The position numbers and the translations under genes are program-made. From Ariolimax columbianus (taxonomy: Eukaryota > Mollusca > Gastropoda > Stylommatophora > Arionidae), in contig JAVGWX010000011.1 in the NCBI GenBank assembly GCA_036924085.1, forward strand, positions 36,093,210-36,157,209: a DNA stretch of 64,000 bases, in the 5' to 3' direction. Numbering within the stretch: position 1 is the stretch's first letter; each line of letters begins with the position of its first letter. The notes beneath the pieces are model-generated. The model saw nothing but the letters and a program-made list of their open reading frames with translations. It made no database searches and was not told the DNA's origin. Shown piece after piece: positions 22,191 to 33,057 of this stretch.

Positions 22191-22689
22191 AGAACGGACT
22201 TTACGTTGGAGTTGAGATTTTGATTTTTACAGTAGACTTAATTTGTTATGGCTACCATATTATTATTACTTCCGTGTCTAAACACACGTCATACATCATG
22301 CGTCCAGTATTCAGCGACATGGATTCCCTTGTGATCTGCCCCCAGCATGTCACACCTATTGCATGTTTCCTAGAGGTTGGAACAGGGCATCATATGGTCT
22401 GGATTTATATTGCGCTACAGTCACACGTGTCACCATCTATTGGTGTACTTCTTGCACTGTGATACACCAGTTCTGAGTCTGCTTAGTTACTTTCATTTTG
22501 TATATGGAAGATGATGTCTGGGTCAGGTTCCTACCGAAGTTCCAGCTCTTGTGCCTGCATCCAGTCGTAACATCCCTCGATACGGCGCCTTCCAGGACTA
22601 GTCTTTATGGGCTTTGTTGATTTCAGGAAGTCTGGACTTGAGTTTTGTGCTCTGTACCTTAACTCTTAACCTCAACTAGGCAGGCATTT

Positions 22690-22960
22690 TGTTGCGTCAG
22701 AAGATGTCATCGCCAAATTGATGCAGCAATTCGGATGGACCGTCGCCGGAGCTTACCATTGCCACACTTTTGTCACCATACACTGCCTGAATTATGTGAT
22801 GAATGTCAACTGGTCGACATCCTTCAGTTCTTAGAAATCGAATGATCGCTCGCTGATCAATTCTGGACGGATTCCAAATCACACCCTCCCCCCCCCCCTC
22901 CCCCATGTTTTCAACGGTCTGCTCATGAAACTATGAGTCGCAGTATAATGAAATTTTGTA
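22690..22960 (-). mobile_element. Mariner 5'-end fragment (HTH region)
   Basis: The minus strand reads IDQRAIIRFLRTEGCRPVDI then HHIIQAVYGDKSV, the first helix-turn-helix part of a mariner-type transposase. A C-run (ccctcccccccccctccccc) interrupts it at about 22886-22905. It shares wording with the 33.06-33.83 kb foldback element, but the terminal repeat was not found. Confidence 0.75.
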
Positions 22961-23444
22961 AACCATCAGTTGATCGAAGAAGAAGAAGAAGAAAAAGAAA
23001 ACGATGAAGAATAAATGCTGCCTCGATAAATGCATACCGCTTTCAATTCTCCGTAATTCTATAACAGAAGAAGCAGGATCTCTAGGACAAGAAAAACCAG
23101 TTGAAAACGTACACAAAATAAAATTATTCATATAAATTGTTGTTCAACATGTTTAATTAGGAGTTGACGTGATAATAAGTAGAACTTCTCTTATTAATTT
23201 ATTCATTTACGAATAATCTGTATTTTGTTGATCTCAACAATGCGGTTCCACGGGCGAGTAATAGAGGTGACCAATAAATAATCAATGGGTCAAACGAATT
23301 TTCAATTTGTGTGTCCAATCAAATTGCAGTTTGCCATGTAGAAAATTATAAGAAGTGACGCCATAAATCTACTTTAACCTGAAACAAGCATAACATTGCA
23401 AGCGATACCGTGGGAGATCTGGTGCAGTTAGAGGGACAATCAAA

Positions 23445-23620
23445 TTGGTACTGATAACATGACGGTTGAAACTGGCACTGATAACATGACTGATCAAATT
23501 GGTACTGATAACATGACTGATCAAATTGGTACTGATAACATGACTGATCAAATTGGTACTGATAACATGACGGTTGAAACTGGCACTGATAACATGACAA
23601 TTGAAATTAGTACTGACAGC
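23445..23620. repeat. 27-bp minisatellite
   Basis: About six copies of a unit with tgataacatgactgatcaaa then ttggtac; the outer copies carry gacggttgaaactggc instead. The unit length is a multiple of three, so both strands stay open. It touches the next minisatellite, whose ggtaccgat core resembles part of this unit (ggtactgat), so one may derive from the other. Confidence 0.92.
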
Positions 23621-23681
23621 AAGGCTGTTAAATATATGATACAAATTTTGGTACCGATGGCAAGGCTGTTGAATATATAAT
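23620..23681. repeat. Left part of the ~38-bp minisatellite
   Basis: One and a half divergent units (ggctgttaaatatatgatac, aaattttggtaccgatggca). They end at gaatatataat, which recurs at 24970-24980, where the array resumes after the rRNA-derived insert. Confidence 0.85.
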
Positions 23682-24969
23682 AACTGTAATGACTGACAGG
23701 CCAGGAGCATTTTCGCTTGGTCTAATAGGGAACGTGTGCTGGAATTAGACCCACGGAAGACAGGTCAGTGTTACCCTCTTAATGAAAGAGCGTTGCTACG
23801 GTAATCCTGCTCAACCCTAGAGGAATCGCAGGTTTCAGACACTTGGTCATTGACTGACTAAAAAGCTCTCTCTGGATTCGTTGGGTCTAATAGGGAACGT
23901 GTGCTGGAATTAGACCCTCGGAGACAGGTCAGTTTTACCCTACTAATGATAGGGCATTGCTACGGTAATCCTGCTTAATTCGAGAGGAATCGCAGGTCTC
24001 AGACATTTGGTCCACGTGCTTGGCTGATAAGCAAATGCTGCGAGGCTACCATCTGAGGGATTACGGCCGAACGCCTCTAAGCCGGAATATCGTCCTAAAT
24101 TTCAGCACCTCTGCGATGGAAGGCTACGATATGGTTGGGACCTGGGGCTTGCGTCTCAGTCCGACCCGGTCGAGCCGCAGAAAGAGGTCTCTACCGTCCG
24201 CCGATCAAAGCGGGCGGGAACATGCTCGATATTCACCCCATACGGCGTTGAGGTGTGAAACCACTAGTAGAAGACTTAGTTCTCGGTCGGGGTGTCGTAA
24301 GCAGTAGAGCAGCCACCTCACTGCGAACTGTTGAGACTCAGCCCTTGATCATGAGATATGTCCGCACACCAGGCGAACAACATCTCCGTGCCATGACCAG
24401 GCTTGTCTCCTGGTTAAATGCACTCCTGCCTCGCTCTTTACCTCTGTCTGCTATCAGTCATCCCAATGGACGCAGAAGAGATGCACGCCAGCTGACAGTG
24501 CACCTCTGCCCTATTGTGACAACCTCCCAGGTGGCGGGGAATGCTAGGCGTACCATCACTGCAGATGAGCCGAGATAATAAAAGGAGCATGGAGATACTT
24601 CACTCACATGCATATACTACGTTTCTGGCAGGACGTGGCGATCCTGGGACACAGACACACTGGACTGCCTCTCTTCCGAGATACTGGAAAAACTAGTACA
24701 TACAGTCCATTATATCATATCATATCATTGCCACACCCTATAGACACGAGTGGGGAAGACTCGATAGTCCTGCAAGACAACTTCCCTAAGAGAGACAACT
24801 CTGACCAAAAACAACTGCTGCCTTGCAGATAGGCTGGGGACAGCCAAAGGCTAAGGAGGGCATCCCTACAGAAACGCTTGTTGAAATCAGATGTACTGGG
24901 CCACAGGCTTAACAAAGTAACACAGTGCAACGTGTATCGCTGTAACCAGCGTACGAAGAAGAAGAAGAA
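23682..24969 (+). mobile_element. 18S/28S-derived composite retroposon, copy 1
   Basis: Insert of about 1.29 kb between gaatatataat copies (23671-23681, 24970-24980). Plus-strand order: a short 18S-like piece (aatgactgacag...gagc), a 28S-like block ending cagacacttggtc (about 23.73-23.85 kb), a second short 18S-like piece (attgactgac...gctctctctggattcg), then 28S through its 3' part (23.88-24.4 kb). A non-rRNA tail of about 500 bp follows, ending GCGTACGAAGAAGAAG. The rRNA parts are diverged and deleted, so it makes no functional rRNA. The terminus equals that of the LINE at 14.9-16.6 kb. Copy 2 has the same junctions. Confidence 0.9.
23876..24400 (+). pseudogene. 28S rRNA 3'-region pseudogene segment
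   Basis: Recognised by conserved large-subunit text: acaggtcagttttaccctac, ttgctacggtaatcctgct, gagaggaatcgcaggt, gaggctaccatctgaggga, gaacgcctctaagcc, aaatttcagcacc and gccgcagaaagaggtc. Later come tcggtcggggtgtcgtaagc and cctcactgcgaactgttgag. There are many substitutions and small deletions relative to the expected rRNA (for example the segment before ctaatagggaacg). It is part of the composite retroposon. Confidence 0.9.
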
Positions 24970-26078
24970 GAATATATAATGCACATTATGGTACCGATAG
25001 CAAGACTGTTGAATATATGATACAAATGTTGGTACCGATAGCAAGATTGTTGAATATAGGATACAAATGTTGGTACCGATAGCAAGTCTTGAATATATGA
25101 TACAAATGTTGGTACCGATAGCTAGATTGTTGAATATATGATACAAATGTTGGTACCGATAGCTAGATTGTTGAATATATGATACAAATGTTGGTACCGA
25201 TAGCAGGACTTGAGTATATCATACAAATTTTGGTACCGATAGCAAGACTTGAATATATGATACAAATGTTGGTACCGATAGCAAGACTGTTGAATATATG
25301 ATACAAATGTTGGTACCGATAGCAAGTCTTGAATATATGATACAAATGTTGGTACCGATAGCAAGACTGTTGAATATATGATACAAATTTTGGTACCGAT
25401 AGCAAGACTTGAATATATGATACAAATTTTGGTAACGATAGCAGGACTTGAATATATCATACAAATTTTGGTACCGATAGCAAGACTTGAATATATGATA
25501 CAAATGTTGGTACCGATAGCAAGACTGTTGAATATATGATACAAATGTTGGTACCGATAGCAAGACTTGAATATATGATACAAATGTTGGTACCGATAGC
25601 AAGACTGTTGAATATATGATACAAATGTTGGTACCGATAGCAAGTCTTGAATATATGATACAAATGTTGGTACCGATAGCAAGACTGTTGAATATATGAT
25701 ACAAATTTTGGTACCGATAGCTAGATTGTTGAATATATGATACAAATGTTGGTACCGATAGCAAGTCTTGAATATATGATACAAATTTTGGTACCGATAG
25801 CTAGATTGTTGAATATATGATACAAATTTTGGTAACGATAGCAGGACTTGAATATATCATACAAATTTTGGTACCGATAGCAAGACTTGAATATATGATA
25901 CAAATTTTGGTACCGATAGCAAGACTTGAATATATGATACAAATGTTGGTACCGATAGCAAGCCTGTTGAATATATGATACAAATGTTGGTACCGATAGC
26001 AAGTCTTGAATATATGATACAAATTTTGGTACCGATAGCAAGACTGATGAAGTTGGTACTGATAACAGGATGGATGAA
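24970..26078. repeat. Main part of the ~38-41-bp minisatellite
   Basis: About 28 units of gttgaatatatgatacaaat then gttggtaccgatagcaagact, with a shorter form lacking the gttg junction (caagtcttgaatatatg) intermixed. Many frames stay open on minus (up to 220 codons) because stops are absent from the unit, not because of coding. The right edge degenerates into cctgatgaagttggtactga, resembling the 27-bp array on the other side. Confidence 0.95.
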
Positions 26079-27150
26079 TATATGATTCAATAGTTTCCAT
26101 TGTATGAGGAATAGAAACAATTTTTATTATCATTTACACTAACATTCCACAATACGCTTTATGGAGGCACAGATAATCTCAACCTAACTACTGCTGTCTT
26201 AACAAATATTCAGGTTAACGGCTACAACATAAAAATACAGGAATTATTGCTTAATATAAGCGGGACAGTCCCCGATAATCAAGAACATCCAATCGCATAT
26301 ATTATCTGTCTATTTTTGTTTGCCCGTGCGAGCACGAGGAAGCTATAGCCCGTGCGTACAGAAGTTTGGCACAGACAAGTCCAGAGTGGATTCTTGCCTT
26401 AAGCCAGAGGGACAACATCATCTGAGCGGACGTGACGTTCTCATAGAAACTACGGAGCAGGACTGTTTAAGTTACTGTGTGGCTGGGATTCTCAAATCTA
26501 GGGACACGTACCTCTAGAGGTTACGCGATTCCTAGTCAAGGTTGCACAATTAGAATGACTAAATAAAAGCAAAGATTGTTAGAGAACGTGTATGATCAGA
26601 TGGGTGACTTCGCGAAAGGTGTATTGATTACAGAGTCGGTTCGGGAAGATTTGTTTAAGTGTAATTGGGTACATGGACAAACGGATAAGAACCATTATTG
26701 CAATATTTGGACAAAACATGCCGTTCTGGACTTTCACTCTTGTAAATAAACATAGTCTGTTTCAATCATTGGTCGACGGGTCGGTCGCTCTGTCTGTCTG
26801 TATACCAATATGTCTGTCTTTCGACATACTTACACACCTGGTGTTTCTCTGTATTACTATTTATATGTCCTGTTTGTATATACAGTAGGATCAGGTGTTC
26901 CTCACTAGGGGTCCTTCAATGTATTGTCAAAAGTTGGCTACCCACCTAAACTGTTTAGCATGATTAGATCTTTTCACGGGACCTTTGATATTAACAGCGG
27001 AGCTAACAAGATTGTGTTCTGGCTCTTACTCTGTTCGACATTTTCTTTGCCATCGTACTAAAACACGCCTTCGGAACTGCTACAGGTCCTCCTGCATGTT
27101 AGGTCAGATTGGAGTTTATTCAGGTTAACCAGGCTGCGTGCAGAAAGTAA
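26079..27150. other. No recognisable gene
   Basis: A+T-rich, with open frames of at most 71 codons and no recognised motif. A cluster of gtctgtctgtata-type sequence at about 26790-26820 is the only low-complexity part. Confidence 0.5.
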
Positions 27151-27960
27151 GAGAAGGGAGACTGTTATTCGGGATATGCCGTTCGCAGACGATGCAGCCC
27201 TGGTCGGCCACACAGAAGCCTAGTGACAGATCCTCATAAACAGGTTAGCAACATCATGCGATTTGTATGGACTCAATATCACTTTATATAAGACGAAAAT
27301 GGTGGCTCAGGGTGCAGATCCTCCATGGATTGCGTTGCGGTCAAAATTTGAAGGAAGTAAATCATTTTAACTATCTCGGATCTACCATGATCGATAACCT
27401 TTCACTGGACACAGAGCTGGAGAATGTATTAGGAATGGATTCAACAGCACTTGCCAGGCTCCCACAGAGAGTGTGGAATAGCAACATGCTGACCATCTCC
27501 ACCTAGGTGTTGTGTACATATCCTGTGTACTTAGTTCCTTGTCCTATGCCAGCGAAACGTGGACCATGTTCGTTTCACAGGAAAAAAGGCCTAATGCTTT
27601 TTTCAAATGCGCTGGTTGAGTCGCATACTTGGAACTTCACGGAGTTGCAAACTGACAAACAACAAAGTGTTGGACAGTGCAAAGATTGCCAGCCTAGTTA
27701 CGATCCTCCGCTAGCGCCGTTTGCGATGGCTTGGTCAGGAGTGCAGAATGGAGGATGGGCGAATACCAAAGATATTCTATACGGAGAGCTGACCACGGAA
27801 AACCGCAACAATGATATAACTTTTCTCCGCTACAAAGACGCTTGCAAGCGTGACCTGAAAGCGATGGATATTAACACCTACAACTGAAAGGATCTTGCCA
27901 AAGACAGACTCGGCTAGAGGCAGGCTTTGTGTGCTGGCCTGCACGCATGGGAAGACAAGA
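27150..27960 (+). mobile_element. LINE RT to C-terminus remnant, copy 3 of the 4.2-kb family
   Basis: Plus-strand blocks: RDMPFADDAALVGHTEA (RT catalytic motif, about 27.17-27.22 kb), YGLNISL (shifted), LKEVNHFNYLGSTMIDNLSL then DTELENV, YASETWT (shifted), ILYGELTTENRNND and LRYKDACKRDLKAMDI. Several frame changes separate them. This is the most complete of the three copies of this family, and it shows that the 4.2-kb and 14.6-kb pieces are its C-terminus. Confidence 0.87.
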
Positions 27961-28317
27961 TGCGTCAAGATGCAGACTCCGAACGTGTGTGGCGAAAGCA
28001 AGAGCAACAATTGACTAAGGGGTCCTTTTTAACGTTCTACAATCGTGTCTCGAGGCTGATAGTATGCAGATACAATCCTATTGCATGTACAGCACCATTC
28101 ATCTTTTCTATCCAATGGGAAGCATAGGATTTCAACTGCAGCCAATTCTTTTACAGGAAGCCTGTATGCGAGCTTTTGCAATGGCTGATTATAATGGTAA
28201 TGTTTTCTAACATGATGAGATTGCCAGTCCCAAGCACAACCCTCTTTTGTCACCCTTCACGACACGTTCAGACGTCAATAGTAGATATATTCGACGGACC
28301 CTGTGTATCACTATTGT

Positions 28318-28440
28318 TATGTGTATGTATGTATGTATGTATGTATGTATGTATGTATGTATGTATGTATGTGTGTGTGTGCGTGCGTGCGTGCGTGTGC
28401 ATGTGTATGTGTGTATGTATGTATGTATGTAGGTGCGTGC
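28318..28440. repeat. (ATGT)n / (GTGC)n microsatellite
   Basis: Fourteen or more tandem atgt units pass into gtgtgtgcgtgcgtgc and further imperfect units to about 28590. Six-frame open frames of Y/V/C/M or H/T/Y/I are artefacts. Confidence 0.95.
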
Positions 28441-28599
28441 GTGTATGTGTGCATATGTGCATTCATGCATGCATGCATACATATGCCTGTGTGGGTGGGT
28501 TGGTGCGTGCGTGTGGGTGGGTTGTTGGACTGGCTGGCTGGCTGCCTGGTTGTGCGCGCGCATGTGCGTGTGTGCATGTATGTAAATCGATTTATGGAT

Positions 28600-29110
28600 T
28601 GAAAAAGTAGTGTGTCTACCATGCGGAAAATTATTCCTATTAATTATATTTGATATGACACAAAAGTGGCGACAGATTGTTCAAACAAAGCCAGGACATC
28701 AGTAGAAGAATATAAACGCGACAAGCAATGTTAAGGTCTCTTCTGGTCTACGCCTACTCCAGTGGCGTAACTAGCACGTGCGTGCTCCGGGCGTGTACAT
28801 GGAGGCTACAACATCAAATGCGGCATGGGAAGTTGTGATCGGAAAATTGTCCACAACAACTGATTTACAAATATGATACTTTAATCGTAATTTTAATCTT
28901 AATCTTAATCGACCCGTTCGTCAATAAGGTGGTTGGCCTTGTGTGGGTCCCAACTTTGTTTTCACTCCTTGCAGTCACGGGCACGAGTTGACCAGTGGAT
29001 GAGCAATTTATTCGATATGTGGTCGCAAAGGTTGTTGTTCCTCTCTATCGAGTCTTATCATCTGGTGGGTCGCCCTCCGCTTTTGTGGCTCTTCTTTTAC
29101 CCATGATACC
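28600..29110. other. No recognisable gene
   Basis: Unique-looking sequence without a supported motif. Short taatctt repeats lie near 28885-28908. Confidence 0.45.
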
Positions 29111-29126
29111 ATAGAGCAGGAGGGAC

Positions 29127-29215
29127 CCAGTGGTCTCGCGGTAAGGTATACGCCTCGGGTGCTGGAGGTCGCGGGTTCAAATAACGGTGGAGACCGAGAT
29201 TTTTACACGTGATTA
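29127..29215 (+). mobile_element. SINE-B tRNA-like head fused to a LINE end
   Basis: Starts gggacccagtggtctcgcgg with an A box and a B box (GGGTTCAAATAACGG). It runs only to gagatttttacacgtgatt, and then the sequence becomes the tail of a minus-strand LINE (aggtcaggtcagg). The SINE is thus 3'-truncated by, or recombined with, that LINE. Confidence 0.7.
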
Positions 29216-29570
29216 GGTCAGGTCAGGTCTTCCCGTAAACGATAAGGTCGTTGGGACACACATGAAGACATCCTCACAACACCACGGCACCCCTCTCTGT
29301 CAGCGGCCGCTGTCTGTGCCTTTTCTGGTCCATTCTTTTATGTTGTCGTCCCACCTCTTTTAGGGACAGCTTCTTCGTCGTTTGCCTTGCAACGTTCCGT
29401 GGATGATCGTATTCGCAAGACCGTTTGATCTCGATCTATGACCGTACCAATAGAATTTCCTTCTTTTGACAGTTGCCAAGAGGTCTTCAAAAGGCCCTAT
29501 TGCTATTGTAATTTTATCACGTATTTCCTCATTTACACGTGGATCATCTGGCAAAAATTGTCTCCTGATC
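29205..29570 (-). mobile_element. LINE C-terminal fragment (same family as 35.3-37.8 kb)
   Basis: The minus strand encodes VNEEIRDKITIAIGPFEDLL then ATVKRRKFYWYGHRSRSNGL and ANTIIHG. It matches the 37.43-37.7 kb C-terminus of the plus-strand LINE and the 45.9-46.28 kb copy. The tail is tcaggtcaggt-type on plus. Confidence 0.82.
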
Positions 29571-29589
29571 TCCTAGTATTGATATCGGA

Positions 29590-29830
29590 CACATGCATTC
29601 AGTGACGCAAACGTTAACAATCCCTTGGCATATGGAAATCGAAAAGAGTAGACTTAACTGTTACTGTTCGGGTAAATTTCAAAATAAAAATACTCAAATT
29701 ATTCTAGAGATTCTCGCCTCACAGAGAAAATGTCGATAAGGGGGGCAGTGTGAATATAAAGTCAGATCTTGGTTACGTGGTTAGCGGAGCGGCATAGACT
29801 TCCCCTGGCAGGCTGCAGGTCTACCTTGCT
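29590..29830 (+). mobile_element. SINE-B 3' body, truncated copy
   Basis: Shares aaatcgaaaagagtagactt, the aataaaaatactc segment and the cggcatagac..cctggcaggctgcaggtcta segment with the 32.6, 37.9 and 45.4 kb copies. It lacks the tRNA-like head. Confidence 0.6.
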
Positions 29831-29865
29831 CTTCTTCTTCTTCTGCGTTCGTTCTAAATCTTCCG

Positions 29866-30130
29866 CTACCAAGTCCTGAATAGGGCTTTGTTACTCCCGA
29901 AGTCTCTCTCGTAAACATGAATCCCACAAGGTAGCGGAGTGGGGATAGCATATATCTTTGTGTGTATCGCCTTTCCAATTACTGCAAGAGGTCGTTGGGA
30001 CATCACTGAGCGTTTGAGTGATATGTTCTGGATCATGTGTTCATCATACTGCATTCTTGTGAGATGAGCAATCCATTTTATTTTCTGTGCGTCAATATAG
30101 TAATTAATAGATGTAGTTCCCACCATATCA
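29866..30130 (-). mobile_element. Possible LINE C-terminal remnant
   Basis: The minus strand contains INYYIDAQKIKWIAHLTRMQ, similar in layout to post-RT W-x-x-H-x-x-R-M motifs. It is a single weak motif with no other domain nearby. Confidence 0.4.
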
Positions 30131-30214
30131 TTAAACTTGTTGTTGCGAATTTTGTCGCGAATTATTTTTCCTTCTGTAATTTGAACCCAGCGTATATCAC
30201 GGGTCTCAGCCTTA

Positions 30215-30550
30215 CGTGGGGTGGAATACTAACATCTGGTCATGAACAACATACCGATCAGACATGTTAGTCAGGGCAAGCAAAATATACTAACCAAGAC
30301 CCTCACCTCTGTTTCCTAGTAGATATCCCTGTATACGAGCTGTTTTCAGGACATCCTGGGTTAGGGATCGACGTGATCCACGTAGCAGTGAGCGACACGC
30401 ACATGAAGCCAAGCGTAGCACAAAAGGAGGGCATCCGTCCACTTTCATCAGCACGCTCGGGATGTGAAAAAAGCTACTATGAACCGCCAATTAACGTCCT
30501 TTTCAGTGCGCACAAAAGAGTAAACCTACTCATTGTGGGCATTCGAAATA
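30215..30550 (+). mobile_element. Repeat family D, plus-strand copy
   Basis: Carries ctggtcatgaacaacatacc, gatcagacatgttagtcagg, ccaagaccctcacct, gagctgttttcagg and the catcagcacgctcgggatgtg core, and ends at ctcattgtgggcattcg. It lacks the pure CAACAA tail of the others. Confidence 0.75.
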
Positions 30551-30779
30551 ACAGTCTTACGTGTGTGCATATTTAATAGGGTTCATCTTTAACACTGACC
30601 GCATAAGGTAGGGATGATGAACGTGTTTATCAGCGTCTGTTTAGTGGACGTAGTGACACTTTGCTGTTTCAGTATCAGTGCTAGCTAATAGTGCACCATG
30701 TTTGTTATTTTGAATTCTATTCTCTTTCTGTTTTTCTGTCCAGTCTGGCGTCGTCAGTGAAAACACTTCCCATGTATGC

Positions 30780-31080
30780 ATTTCCTGTACCTGCTTTAGG
30801 GTCTGTAGCTACACTGCGAAAATGTTGCCTTTCGGCCCAACACATCCCATTTCAGCGCGACATTTCTGGGACCGGGTTTTCATTCCCTCTAATATCCATA
30901 ATCTCTGAACCAGTCTGCATGGTCGCAGTCTGTTTCCAGGGCCCTGCTTGGTTGTGGAATAGGGTATTGGCCAGTGATGGATCACTTACCCTGATGCAAA
31001 CACTCAGCTATGAGCCTCTGAGCCGTTGTCAGCTCATTCAATGCGGCGTCTTAGGCCCCATTGTTCTAGATTAATGTTAA
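30780..31080. repeat. Repeat fragment shared with 34.55 kb
   Basis: The stretch ctgcgaaaatgttgcctttc then ggcccaacacatcccatttc resembles ctgcgatatttgcacctttc then ggtccgaaacatccatcttc at about 34.57 kb, and more weakly 10.8-10.95 kb. The 127-codon plus frame over it (30691-31074) has no recognised domain. It may be the 5' untranslated part of a LINE. Confidence 0.4.
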
Positions 31081-31409
31081 TCAACGCTAAACCCATCACT
31101 CTCGACCCTCCCCTCTCCAACCCTCCACCGCCTCTTCCCACCCAACCCGACCCAGAACGTAGAATTTTAACTTTCAGCACTTTCTACCTCGGGGCCGCTT
31201 TAATTAAGTCTTATTTACGCCAATAGTTGACAACCTTTCGATAGTGTAACGTGTTAAAAATTGATCAGAAAAGGAGACAAAAGAACATCAGAAAACGAAT
31301 TGAGGCCATTTAGTTTCTTCTAATTGAGTGTGCGCTTTTTGTTAATGCAGTTTTTCCTGCGAATAATTTTCCCATTGATTTATCAAGATGGGTAATGTGT
31401 TTTCTTGTG

Positions 31410-32545
31410 GTGTCGCTTCTGGTTACTTCCTTTTCTCGGCCATTACAGTAGTTTATTGCGGATTCCTATGCAATTCTGTTACGTTGATTTGCGCAAGATA
31501 TGTGGCACTCACTAAGTGGCACTGGGGTATCGTGAAACGGTATGTCAAGTATCAATTGGAACTGAGTTGTGGTGGTACTGTAGGACACGTACTGATTGGC
31601 ACTGGGGCACGGTGGAACCGTATAACACGTATCAAGTGGCACTGATGCGCGATGGAACTGTATGACATGCACCAAGGAACACCGAAGCGCACAGAAAGTG
31701 CATGACACGGAGCAGTGGAGATTGAGGCAAACAAAAGCTGTTTGACAAGCACCAATTGAGACTTAGACAGACAGGAACTGTTTGACAAGCACCAACTGAC
31801 ACTGAGGCGGACATGAACTGTTTGACAAGCACCAACTGAGACTTAGACGGACAGGAACTGTTTGACAAGCACCAACTGAGACTTAGACGGACAGGAACTG
31901 TTTGACAAGGACCAACTGACACTTAGACGGACAGGAACTGTTTGACAAGCCCCAACTGAGACTTGGACGGACAGGAACTGTTTGACAAGGACCAACTGAG
32001 ACTTAGACGAACAGGAACTGTTTGACAAGCACCAACTGACGCGGAAAGGAACTATTTGACAAGGACCAACTGAGACTTAGACGGACAGGAACTATTTGAC
32101 AAGCACCAAATGAGACTTAAATGGACAGGAACTGTTTGACAAGCACCAACTGAGACTTAGATGGACAGGAACTGTTTGACAAGCACCAACTGAGACTTAG
32201 ACAGAAAGGAACTGTTTGACAAGGACCAACTGAGACTTGAACAGGCAGGAATTGTTTGACAAGCACCAACTGAGACTTAGACAGACAGGAACTGTTTGAC
32301 AAGCACCAACTGAGACTTAGACGGACAGGAACTGTTTGACAAGCACCAACTGAGACTGAGGCGGACAGAAACTTTTTGACATACACCAAGTGACATTGAA
32401 ATGCGCTTGAAGTGTGACACCCATCATTTGACACTGACGTGTGCTTGAAATGTTTGGCACGCGCCAAGTAGTATTGACGTGCCCTTGGCACGCAATATGT
32501 GACACTGATGCACGCGTGAACTGTTTGACACGCACCGAATGGCAA
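31410..32545. repeat. 40-bp minisatellite with divergent edges
   Basis: A homogeneous core from about 31737 to 32380 has a 40-bp unit (aactgtttgacaagcaccaa then ctgagacttagacggacagg). Outside it, units with the same period decay (aagtggcactggggtatcgt on the left; ttgaaatgtttggcacgcgc on the right). Forty is not a multiple of three, yet frames stay open on minus because the unit lacks stops in all three frames (open frames up to 142 codons). Confidence 0.95.
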
Positions 32546-32860
32546 TAAGATTGCGGAGGTCGCGTGCTCGAATCACGGAGATGTGGATCTTCGGTTAAAA
32601 ATCCCACTGATCTCTGGGTAGTGAGATCGGACTCCCGTCATCAGTGTCGAGCATGTTAAAAATTCATTGGCAGTTGGAAATCTAAAAGAGTAGGCATAAC
32701 GGCCGCTGCCCAGACAATATTAAAATAAAAAATATACCCACGATATTTGTACCTTTCCCCAGGTTCTTTGCTAAAAGCAGCTATAGATTGCGCCTAACTG
32801 CCTTCGGGTCTACTTAGCTGTAGTGTTTGAGTCTATTAAAATGGACTCGCTCATTGGTTG
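32545..32860 (+). mobile_element. SINE-B copy, 5'-degraded
   Basis: Begins with a degraded B box (gtgctcgaatcacgg) directly at the end of the 40-bp array. It continues gatctctgggtagtgagatc, gtgtcgagcatgtt, ggcagttggaaatc, ttgtacctttcccc, gcagctatagatt and gtgtttgagtctattaaaat. Order and text follow the full copy at 45.4-45.8 kb in reverse orientation. Confidence 0.8.
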
Positions 32861-33057
32861 AACCAGCCTCAAAGAAACTGGTTGTATACAGATTGTGTAG
32901 AGTCTTCTAAACCAGTATTTTTTTAAATGTTAAATTAAAACATGTCAGTCGACTTAGAATTCAGTACAAAAATACAATGGTTCTCTTACGTCCAAACATG
33001 TTCGCTTCCCGATGTGCCCATGTCTTGCACAACTACCCAACGAGCCATATTGTAATA

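Noticed and set aside
23876..24310. Functional 28S rRNA gene
   Set aside because: Only the 3' region is present, with substitutions, deletions and duplicated pieces, inside a TSD-bounded insert ending in a GAA tail.
25122..26133. Minus-strand frames of 110-220 codons in the ~38-bp array
   Set aside because: Three overlapping frames read the same repeat shifted, so this is a low-complexity artefact.
28207..28622. Cys/Val/Tyr-rich frames at the ATGT microsatellite
   Set aside because: Microsatellite translation on both strands in several frames.
30691..31074. 127-codon frame as a host gene
   Set aside because: Part of it resembles dispersed repeat sequence at 34.57 kb, and no domain or supporting signal was seen.
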